A DNA stretch of 48,085 bases, from positions 1 through 48,085 of the forward strand of contig SVPZ01000018.1 in NCBI GenBank assembly GCA_015065605.1, read 5' to 3'. The position numbers and the translations under genes were made by a program. The notes under the pieces are model-generated. The model made no database searches and was not told the DNA's origin. It worked only from the letters and a program-made list of their open reading frames with translations. Shown piece by piece: positions 41,759 through 48,085 of this stretch (positions are counted from its first letter, which is position 1; the number at the start of each line of letters is the position of its first letter). This DNA comes from Oscillospiraceae bacterium. GTDB lineage: Bacteria > Bacillota > Clostridia > Oscillospirales > Acutalibacteraceae.

Positions 41759-43210
41759 TTATTCAATAATCTGTAAATAATCGGCATAAGGAACCTTCTT
41801 GATTTCCTTAAGCCCTGCCCAAGCGGCAAATTCCTTGATTTCATCGGTATAATCTCCGATAACCACGGGGAAATGATGCTGGAAGCCTGTAACAAGAATT
41901 GTGTTAAGCAAATCCTTAGCAGAAATCTTTTCACCGTTCAGCGTTAAGTTACCGCACCAACCGCGACTTCCCTTAAACGAGAATTTATCGGGAAGCATAA
42001 ATTCACCGCCCATATGGAACATCTTGTCACACTCTCCGCTGAGTCGCATAACGGAAATGGGGTTATTGTCAAATACCATATCTCTTGCAACACCGCAACG
42101 TGCAGTAAGTCCCTTATTAGGCTCGTGCGCCATACCGCTGTAGTTACAGCCTAATTTATAGCCGTTTTCTTTACAATATCTTGCTGCTGCAGGTCCGCAA
42201 TGCCATAAGAGTACCGTTTCATCCTTTTCATCAAAAGCGGAAAGGTCCATAAGAGTAGTGATTTCATCCCCTGCTATGTATTTTAAAGCAAGCATACTAA
42301 CGGCGCTTAACACGTCGCCTTCACAAGCCATTACGGTACCTTCATCATTAAGCTGACCGAGAACGGAACAAACGGAATACTTAAAATCATCCTGAAATTT
42401 CGGCCAACAGGAAACGGCTATAGCATCATAATCGTTTTCCTTAATAAAATCTTTATAAGCGAGATAAAATCTTGCGCTTACCTCAAGAGTTTTCTTTGCA
42501 GCATCATCGGAATATCCGCAGGAGCAGGTTTCCATTTTATCCATAACCTCTTTAACCTGGTCCATTGGATAAGCCATAGCTTTTGTTTTAAGTTCATCGT
42601 ATTCGTGAAGTCTATTAAAATAAATGCCCTCGAAACGTCTGTTGAGATTTCTTTCATCATCATAAAGATCGTTAAAACCCGGAGCAACACCGCCAACCAG
42701 ACCGATTCTTGCTTTTTTAAGATTTTTTATAGCGGTAAGGGCGCGAACGGTAATCTGAAGTCTTCTTGTAAACTCTTTATCCTCGCCGTAGCCGTAGAAC
42801 CACTTAACCTTTATCTTGTAATCCTTAAGATAGTGAGCAACTATACCCATATGCATATTAATACTGCAAAGGGAGTTAAAGGGTACTGCGCCTTCAATTG
42901 CCTCACCCTCGGGAATTGCCCAGAAGCCAACGTTTGCATCCTTGATTTTTGCAAGTACGGGGGCAAGCTGACCTGCCGAATAAGAGGTGTGCTGTACCAT
43001 AAGGAAGTCAATTTTTGCATCTTCCATAGCCTTTACTGCCTTTACCGCATCCTCTCTTACAATTACGGTTTCGGGATATACCAAAAGTTCAAATCCCATA
43101 TCTTCGGAATGCTTTTCCATGGCTTTTGCACAAGCGGCAAATGCTGCTTCCTTGTTACCGGGGAAGCTCAACTGACTTGTTCCCACCAAGCCTATTCTTA
43201 ATTTTTCCAT
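41759..43210 (-). CDS. L-fucose isomerase-family protein (second locus)
   Basis: 483 residues from ATG 43210, five bases after GGAGGT. A member of the FucI/AraA superfamily, with metal-site candidates in CEGDVLSAVSM, WHCGPAAARYC and the GFQHHFPVV pair. The N-terminal part (RIGLVGTSQLSFPG, GLVGGVAPGFNDLYDDE) is Rossmann-like. It differs from the GRE-operon member in length and in most residues around the motifs, so the two probably act on different sugars. First gene after a strong promoter with a dyad at the start point. Confidence 0.82.
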   Translation of the reverse strand: MEKLRIGLVGTSQLSFPGNKEAAFAACAKAMEKHSEDMGFELLVYPETVIVREDAVKAVKAMEDAKIDFLMVQHTSYSAGQLAPVLAKIKDANVGFWAIPEGEAIEGAVPFNSLCSINMHMGIVAHYLKDYKIKVKWFYGYGEDKEFTRRLQITVRALTAIKNLKKARIGLVGGVAPGFNDLYDDERNLNRRFEGIYFNRLHEYDELKTKAMAYPMDQVKEVMDKMETCSCGYSDDAAKKTLEVSARFYLAYKDFIKENDYDAIAVSCWPKFQDDFKYSVCSVLGQLNDEGTVMACEGDVLSAVSMLALKYIAGDEITTLMDLSAFDEKDETVLLWHCGPAAARYCKENGYKLGCNYSGMAHEPNKGLTARCGVARDMVFDNNPISVMRLSGECDKMFHMGGEFMLPDKFSFKGSRGWCGNLTLNGEKISAKDLLNTILVTGFQHHFPVVIGDYTDEIKEFAAWAGLKEIKKVPYADYLQIIE

Positions 43211-43267
43211 AACGTACCTCCATTTTATCATTTATTTATCATTTTATGATATAATTCATTATATTTT

Positions 43268-43293
43268 TATCGGCGAGCGGTTGCCCACCGATA
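43268..43293 (-). promoter_or_regulatory. Dyad at the transcription start, likely ROK operator
   Basis: TATCGG (43268-43273) and CCGATA (43288-43293) frame a near-symmetric 26-base dyad whose outer edge falls at the predicted start point. It can also form a stem-loop at the 5' end of the message. Confidence 0.5.
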
Positions 43294-43299
43294 TAATTT

Positions 43300-43328
43300 A
43301 TAATAATACAACGCTTTATAAAAGTCAA
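43300..43328 (-). promoter_or_regulatory. Promoter of the second sugar operon
   Basis: TTGACT (43323-43328), 17 bp, TATTAT (43300-43305), just beyond the stop of the ROK regulator gene. Confidence 0.75.
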
Positions 43329-43334
43329 TTGATT

Positions 43335-44486
43335 TTATTCAAAATACAGATCCTTAATATAAATATCTGCCGCAAAAAGCGCTGCTCCGACAGCAGTTGC
43401 GTTATCATCGAGAGCAGAAAGTTCAATAACGGCTTCAAAATCGTTATAACATATTTCTTTAACCAACTCTTCAAGACAACTTACGATCAAATCTGAATAA
43501 TCTTTAAAGCTGCCGAAAAGAACGATTTTATCGGGATTAAAAAGATAATAAACGTTAACAAGCGCAAAAGCCAACGATTTTACCGCTTCGGTAAATACGG
43601 AAAGAGCAGTCGCTTCCCCGCTTCTTGCCAGCTCTGTCAACTCTTTAACAGAAAGGCTTACTCCCGTCTTAGAAAAGTAGCTGGAAACGAACATATCTCT
43701 GCTTCCCATTATATGTACAAGGCGATTGTATCCGTCATCCTTATCAGAAGGTACTACAACGTCCTTAATTTCGCAGGATTTACCCTTGTTACCTCTATAT
43801 ATTCTGCCTTCAAGGAGAGCGCCCATACCCATACCGTGAGTAAAAATAATTTCAACGGCATTTTTTATATTTGCATCCCCCAGCACACCAAAAAAGCGTT
43901 CGGCATAAAGAACACAGTCGGGATCGTGAAACATAACCGTATCAACGCCGAATTTATCTTTAAGCAACTCGCATACGGGAACGTTTTCCCAATTGTCTAT
44001 AACGGATAAAGATACGGAAATACCGTTTACGTAGTCAACGTCGCCCTGCATTGCAACCGCTATATACGCTAGGGTTTTACCTTCACAAAAATCAATGGCG
44101 GCGCTGACGGTTTTATAAAGATTATCTAAAGCGTTCTGTTTTTTAAGTTTACCTTTTTGAAAATCATTTTTAAAGGACTTTACAATTCTTCCGCGAAGGT
44201 CACAGACCGTAGCCATAACGTATGCGCAGTTAAAATCAACGCCGATTATGTAATTGTTTTCGGTGTTAATATCAAATTCCTCGGGTCTTCTGCCAAGTCC
44301 CGTTTCCTGCTTTCCTGCGCAGGAAATAATTCCTTCTTCACAAAGAAGGGTTATGGTTGAAGAAATATTACCCCAACTAAAACCGGTAATACGCTGAAGT
44401 TCTCTTTTGGAAATAGGACCCTTTTCTCTTATTACCGAAATAACCTTTTTAAGACTTTCCTGTCTTAACTGTGTATTACTTTTCAT
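43335..44486 (-). CDS. ROK-family transcriptional repressor (NagC/XylR type)
   Basis: About 383 residues from ATG 44486. A winged helix at the N-terminus (GPISKRELQRITGFSWGNIS) precedes a ROK domain. The ATP-site (GVDFNCAYV instead of DxGGTK) and the Cys-rich zinc motif are lost, as expected for a sensor rather than a kinase. It overlaps the HAD phosphatase by 11 bases. It probably represses the isomerase-aldolase-kinase-GH2 operon immediately downstream until a sugar binds. Confidence 0.87.
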   Translation of the reverse strand: MKSNTQLRQESLKKVISVIREKGPISKRELQRITGFSWGNISSTITLLCEEGIISCAGKQETGLGRRPEEFDINTENNYIIGVDFNCAYVMATVCDLRGRIVKSFKNDFQKGKLKKQNALDNLYKTVSAAIDFCEGKTLAYIAVAMQGDVDYVNGISVSLSVIDNWENVPVCELLKDKFGVDTVMFHDPDCVLYAERFFGVLGDANIKNAVEIIFTHGMGMGALLEGRIYRGNKGKSCEIKDVVVPSDKDDGYNRLVHIMGSRDMFVSSYFSKTGVSLSVKELTELARSGEATALSVFTEAVKSLAFALVNVYYLFNPDKIVLFGSFKDYSDLIVSCLEELVKEICYNDFEAVIELSALDDNATAVGAALFAADIYIKDLYFE

Positions 44487-45000
44487 TGTTTTCGCACATC
44501 CACCTTGCCGCTTCCAATATATCTTTTGCCACAAAAACAGGCTCGTATTCACTCCAGAGGCTTCTCTCTTCCTCCAAAGCAATTTTACCGCGTCCCGTGA
44601 GTACCAGAATAAGTGAGCAGCCCATATCTCCGCCTGCCTTCATATCACTCCAGCGGTCGCCTATAACAAAACAGTTTTTAAAATTGAGAGAATACTTTTC
44701 CTGCGCTTTTAAAAGAAGACCCGTTTTAGGCTTTCTGCAAGAACAGTTATCATTATCGTCATGAGGGCAAATAAACCAGTCTTTAAGACCTATATCTTTA
44801 AACTCTGCCGCAAAATCATATCCGCCGTCTTTTTTACGTGCAATACAGGATTGATTTGTAAAAGCAAATGGAGTGAACCCATTTTCATTTAAAAGAGCAA
44901 TAGCCTCACGCGTACCCTCGTAATGATAATAGTTCTGCGGATATTCTATCCTGAAGTCGCCGCCGAGCGTTCCGTCACGGTCAATAAAAACTGCTTTCAA
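44476..45000 (-). CDS. HAD-IIIA phosphatase (GmhB-like)
   Basis: 174 residues with the HAD motifs FIDRDGTLGG, FTNQS and GDRWSDMKAGG, plus the zinc-type HDDNDNCSCRKP loop of the histidinol-phosphate/heptose-bisphosphate phosphatase group. It hydrolyses a sugar phosphate; heptose 1,7-bisphosphate is the classic substrate, but no heptose genes are nearby. Transcribed with the ROK repressor from a fully consensus promoter. A detoxifying or recycling role in the sugar locus is possible. Confidence 0.88.
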   Translation of the reverse strand: MKAVFIDRDGTLGGDFRIEYPQNYYHYEGTREAIALLNENGFTPFAFTNQSCIARKKDGGYDFAAEFKDIGLKDWFICPHDDNDNCSCRKPKTGLLLKAQEKYSLNFKNCFVIGDRWSDMKAGGDMGCSLILVLTGRGKIALEEERSLWSEYEPVFVAKDILEAARWMCENNEK

Positions 45001-45025
45001 AATTTTTAACCTCTCACTTCCTCAA

Positions 45026-45054
45026 ATTATACCAAAAATTGAAATTTTTGTCAA
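45026..45054 (-). promoter_or_regulatory. Fully consensus promoter of the HAD-ROK repressor unit
   Basis: Perfect TTGACA (45049-45054), 17 bp ending TGG, perfect TATAAT (45026-45031). Confidence 0.9.
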
Positions 45055-45068
45055 CAAAATACAGGTTG

Positions 45069-46187
45069 TTACCTTAATTTTCTCTTTATTTTTCTAAGCG
45101 CTCTGCCAATGTTCGACATATAGATAAATTTATAAAGCAAATAAGAAAAACTTTGTATTTTAACGGTTTTATCTTTTTTTAGAAACTCTATCGCCTTACC
45201 TATTATTGCGTCTTTATCAAAGGGCTCGTCCCTTCCGAGCAGAGCATCTCCCTGAGTAAAAACGACGTTGCCCGTTGTTTTTATTATTCTATGAAGAACG
45301 AAAGAGCCGTCTTTTTTTCTGAATAATACCACGTCGCCCTTTTTATATTTCGGAAAACGCTTTAAGGTGACACTTTCCCCCGATAAAAGAAGCGGGCGCA
45401 TACTGTCGCCGTTGGTTGTAAAGGTAACCTCTTTGCCAAGACTAAGCATTTCTTCCATTACTTCGTAAATGCTGTCTAATCTCACCTTAATTTCGGTATT
45501 CATTTTTTCATAGGACATTTTTGCAGCCCAAGGCTTCATATTACACTTCATTTTATAAAGCTTTGCGCTGCTTAAAATTTTATCGGTAACGTTAAGCCTT
45601 AAAGATACTCTGTCTTCGCCGAGCATACCCGAGGACTGCTTTAAAAACAACGGAAGAGTCGATGCAACGTCGGTTTCATAAATTTCGTTTTCTTCCCCCC
45701 GTTCAAGAAAACATATACCGCCCAGTAAAAATCTTTTATTAATGCTTTTATCGTGCTTTCCGCTAAAGGGAGTACCGTAAACGTATATTTTTCCGTCTAT
45801 ACATCTTATTGCAGGCTTATCGTCGTTCACTATAACGGCGCCGTCAATATTTTTTAGCCACAACTCAGTGTGGGTTGACTTTCCGACACCCGAATCTGCC
45901 GAGAAAAGATAGGCAGTGTTTCCAACGGCAACTGCAGAAGAATGAAGCATTAGCCCGTCGAAATCTAGAAGCTTATCGTAAAACAGCGCCCCCATTAAAA
46001 GATATTCTATAGCGCCGTCATCCAGTTCTTTAAAACGTTCTTTTGCCTTTAAGGTCACCTTTTCGGGTATAGATAATATAATGTCGGGATTATCGGTTTT
46101 AAAGCAGTAGGGTTGCGCCTGTTTTTTCAGTCGGTCATACTTTATGTCCATCGCCACGGTTACGTCTGCTATTTTATAGGTCAACAC
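45069..46187 (-). CDS. Fusion of HprK-like kinase domain and S24/S26 peptidase
   Basis: About 372 residues. GTG 46187 lies five bases after GAGGTGG; the GTG at 46196 is inside that site. Residues about 75-230 resemble HPr kinase/phosphorylase and the ScmC/PEP-carboxykinase-like group: LHSSAVAV, Walker A SADSGVGKST, then NDDKPAI and YGTPFSGKH. Residues 255-340 are an S24/S26 peptidase: NGDSMRPLL with the nucleophile Ser, KKGDVVLF, and a His in VLHRI where bacterial signal peptidases have Lys. There is no transmembrane segment except a weakly hydrophobic C-terminal stretch followed by a basic tail. Partners of these kinase domains are usually PqqD or radical-SAM peptide maturases, none of which is seen here. 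Substrate unknown. Confidence 0.72.
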   Translation of the reverse strand: MLTYKIADVTVAMDIKYDRLKKQAQPYCFKTDNPDIILSIPEKVTLKAKERFKELDDGAIEYLLMGALFYDKLLDFDGLMLHSSAVAVGNTAYLFSADSGVGKSTHTELWLKNIDGAVIVNDDKPAIRCIDGKIYVYGTPFSGKHDKSINKRFLLGGICFLERGEENEIYETDVASTLPLFLKQSSGMLGEDRVSLRLNVTDKILSSAKLYKMKCNMKPWAAKMSYEKMNTEIKVRLDSIYEVMEEMLSLGKEVTFTTNGDSMRPLLLSGESVTLKRFPKYKKGDVVLFRKKDGSFVLHRIIKTTGNVVFTQGDALLGRDEPFDKDAIIGKAIEFLKKDKTVKIQSFSYLLYKFIYMSNIGRALRKIKRKLR

Positions 46188-46197
46188 TGTTTCCACC

Positions 46198-47976
46198 TCA
46201 TTTTTCCACGATTTTTACGTTTTCTTTACCCAAAATGTTTTTGAGTTTTATTATTATTTCGTCACTGTTTTCTACCCACATTTTTTCGGGCGCAAGATAA
46301 CTCTTTTTATCGTTTTCGCAGTAAATATAAACGGGCGTTTTTCCGTCGCTTTCCTCAAGAATCGGGCTGACGGACTTCATTTTGGCACCGTCCATAAAAT
46401 CTACCTTAATATAAATTTTTATTTCCTTTTCTTTTTTGGGAGCAACGAAATTCTGCGCAAATTTAGGCAGTTCTTCCACTCTTTCAAGTATAAGTTCAAC
46501 AGGACGGTCTTCTCTTACGCTCACTTTACAGGTAAATCTTAAAATTTTTGAAACAGAAAAAAGATTTTGATATAAAGCGTATGGCTTTGAAAAACAAATA
46601 ACGTTAATGCTTCCCGTCATATCCTCTGCGCTTATGGTACAAAGCATCTGTCCGCTTTTCAGTTGCTTTACTGAAACTTCAGAAATAAGCGCAACTACGT
46701 TAACTCTTTTTCCGTCGTTTTCTTCGTTATATAAAAGTTCTCTTATGGGCACGGCGCCGCTAAAGGAAGCATAGGAAGAATATTCCTTCATCGGATGCCC
46801 CGTAAGATACATTCCCGTTGCCTCTTTCTCAAGGGCGTAAAGTTCGCTGGATTTCATTTCCTCTTTAAAGGGCAGAGAAAAATCGTTACTAACCTCTTCG
46901 CCAACAGAAAAAAGATCCATCTGTCCGCCCATTTCAAAACGGCTTTTACTTTCGGCTATACTAAGCACCGAATCAATTCCGAAAAGCATCATTCTTCTTG
47001 TTTGCTCAAGGCTGTCCATAGCGCCGCTTTTTATAAGATTTTCAAGAGCGCGTCTGTTGAACTCGCGAGAAAAATTACGTGTGCAAAAATCGTACATTGA
47101 AGAATATTTTCCGTTCAGCGTACGCTCGTCAATAATTTTTCGCACCATAGTTCTGCCTAAATTTTTAATTAAAAGAAGTCCAAAACGTATTCCTTTTTCG
47201 CCAACGCTCATATATTCTTCGCTCTCGTTAACACAAGGAGGAAGGATATCGATTGAAAGACGCTGACATTCGTCGATATACTCAAGCACCTTGTCCTGAT
47301 TTTCCATAACGCTGGTCATAAGAGATGCCATATATTCCTTTGGATAATGGCATTTAAGATAGGCGGTCTGATAGGCAAGATAGCCGTATGCTGCCGCGTG
47401 GGATTTATTAAATGCATAGGAAGAAAAGGCAGCCATATGGTCGAATATTTTTTCGGCAACCTGCTTTTCTATATTATTTTTTATACAGCCCGAAACGAAA
47501 ACTTCCCGTTCCGCTTCCATAACGCTGTGCTTTTTCTTTGACATGGCACGACGAACAATATCTGCCCTTCCAAGCGAATACCCTGCAAGGTCACGGCAGA
47601 TTTGCATAACCTGTTCCTGATAAACGATACAACCGTAGGTTATATCAAGAATGTTTTTCAAAAGAGGGGTATCGTAATGAATATCCTCGGGATGAAAACG
47701 GTTATGAATATAGGTAGGAATAGAATCCATTGGACCGGGTCTATAAAGAGAAAGTATGGCAATAAGGTCTTCTACGTTTTCGGGTTTAAAGGTTTTTACA
47801 ACGTTGGTCATACCGTCGCTTTCATACTGAAAAACGCCCGACGTATAGCCTTTTCCCATCATTTCAAGGGTTTCTTTATCGTTAAGAGGAATATTTTCAA
47901 CAGAAAAATCCTTTTCTTTCTTTCTGATTTCATTTTCGGTATCTCTTATAACGGTCAGGTTTCTAAGTCCCAAAAA
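46198..47976 (-). CDS. dnaE: DNA polymerase III alpha subunit, 3' exon (partial)
   Basis: 592 codons of the C-terminal part of DnaE: FLGLRNLTVI at the first codons, GVFQYESDGM, LYRPGPMDS, YGCIVYQEQVMQICRD, FSSYAFNKSHAAAYG, the helix-hairpin-helix, TGHPMKEY and a C-terminal OB fold. The upstream half (PHP and the first two catalytic Asp) is beyond the window. The exon begins at 47976; the in-frame codons from 48006 are intron sequence, not dnaE. In E. coli DnaE the third catalytic Asp lies directly before FLGLR, so the intron splits the palm active site. The downstream fusion gene starts close by, with its site overlapping the dnaE stop. Confidence 0.92.
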   Translation of the reverse strand, partial: FLGLRNLTVIRDTENEIRKKEKDFSVENIPLNDKETLEMMGKGYTSGVFQYESDGMTNVVKTFKPENVEDLIAILSLYRPGPMDSIPTYIHNRFHPEDIHYDTPLLKNILDITYGCIVYQEQVMQICRDLAGYSLGRADIVRRAMSKKKHSVMEAEREVFVSGCIKNNIEKQVAEKIFDHMAAFSSYAFNKSHAAAYGYLAYQTAYLKCHYPKEYMASLMTSVMENQDKVLEYIDECQRLSIDILPPCVNESEEYMSVGEKGIRFGLLLIKNLGRTMVRKIIDERTLNGKYSSMYDFCTRNFSREFNRRALENLIKSGAMDSLEQTRRMMLFGIDSVLSIAESKSRFEMGGQMDLFSVGEEVSNDFSLPFKEEMKSSELYALEKEATGMYLTGHPMKEYSSYASFSGAVPIRELLYNEENDGKRVNVVALISEVSVKQLKSGQMLCTISAEDMTGSINVICFSKPYALYQNLFSVSKILRFTCKVSVREDRPVELILERVEELPKFAQNFVAPKKEKEIKIYIKVDFMDGAKMKSVSPILEESDGKTPVYIYCENDKKSYLAPEKMWVENSDEIIIKLKNILGKENVKIVEK

Positions 47977-48085
47977 ATAGAAATAGGTAACGAACACCGT
48001 CAACATAACTTGTTACGGGTCGTTTTCCCCTCCTTCACACCGTGCGTGCGACTTTCACCGCACACGGCGTTCCATCGTGATTTAA
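47977..48085 (-). mobile_element. 3' end of a group II intron inserted in dnaE
   Basis: Reading the minus strand, a canonical domain V (48037-48070) is followed by a domain VI-like region and a 3' end CTAT at 47980-47977, matching the AY rule. The reverse transcriptase/maturase gene and 5' part lie beyond the window. The remaining exon is in frame from the next base. A branch-point-like A lies eight bases from the 3' end. Confidence 0.85.
48037..48070 (-). ncRNA. Group II intron domain V
   Basis: A 34-base hairpin: lower stem ACGCCGUGU with GCACGGUGU including G-U pairs, a two-base AC bulge, upper stem GCG/CGC, and loop GUGAAAGU. The catalytic triad is CGC rather than the common AGC. It agrees base for base with the domain V layout. 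Confidence 0.9.

Noticed and set aside
47977-48006. N-terminal extension of DnaE from ATG 48006
   Set aside because: These codons are in domain VI of the intron; similarity to DnaE begins at FLGLR.

Overview
The window is about 48 kb of AT-leaning, densely packed chromosome from a member of the Bacillota, most likely an anaerobic gut-type Clostridia (Oscillospirales-like). This rests on consensus TTGACA/TATAAT promoters with 17-bp spacers, AGGAGG-type ribosome binding sites, ThyX in place of ThyA, a DnaE of the Gram-positive kind, oxygen-sensitive glycyl-radical chemistry and a large secreted polysaccharide esterase. The species assignment is inference. Most genes lie on the minus strand in overlapping operons; only the AEC transporter (14338) and prs (34244) are clearly on the plus strand.

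Left edge (1-172): a compact plus-strand RNA-like unit made of a long hairpin that buries a Shine-Dalgarno, a 24-codon ORF containing a second perfect hairpin, and a terminator hairpin. 173-4783: a very large secreted multi-module SGNH/CE2-like esterase with its own promoter. 4928-13683: one eight-gene operon encoding an AraC regulator, RhaM-type mutarotase, glycyl radical enzyme (GRE), its radical-SAM activase, aldose 1-epimerase, FucI/AraA-like isomerase and a split transketolase. This looks like a sugar pathway without a kinase. The GRE lacks the usual Cys-x-Glu active-site pair, so this operon is the best candidate for undescribed biology.

13814-18197: methylglyoxal synthase, an AEC transporter, an O-antigen ligase-like membrane protein and an unrecognised two-domain (alpha/alpha)-barrel-like protein. 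18311-20310: a small accessory-looking island with a MerR/TipAS regulator and its 19-bp-spacer promoter, a lipoprotein coupled to a broken four-helix-bundle gene, palindromic intergenic repeats and tRNA-Ser(GGA).

20384-34077: housekeeping operons. One runs alaS-HIT-phosphoribosyltransferase-comEC-holA-toprim-WYL regulator. The other runs thyX-tmk-DJ-1-mltG-U32 peptidase and leads into a penicillin-binding protein. 34244-37192: prs, then a tandem pair of paralogous GNAT_C-type acyltransferase-domain proteins.

37300-45000: a second sugar locus with GH2 glycosidase, ROK kinase, GatZ/KbaZ-like aldolase subunit, a second FucI-like isomerase, a ROK repressor and a HAD phosphatase. A dyad sits at the predicted transcription start. 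45069-47976: an HprK-like kinase fused to an S24/S26 peptidase, then the 3' exon of dnaE. Right edge (47977-48085): the 3' end (domains V and VI) of a group II intron inserted in dnaE immediately before the conserved FLGLR motif, that is just after the expected catalytic Asp codon. Both window ends therefore fall in repeat-like or mobile sequence.
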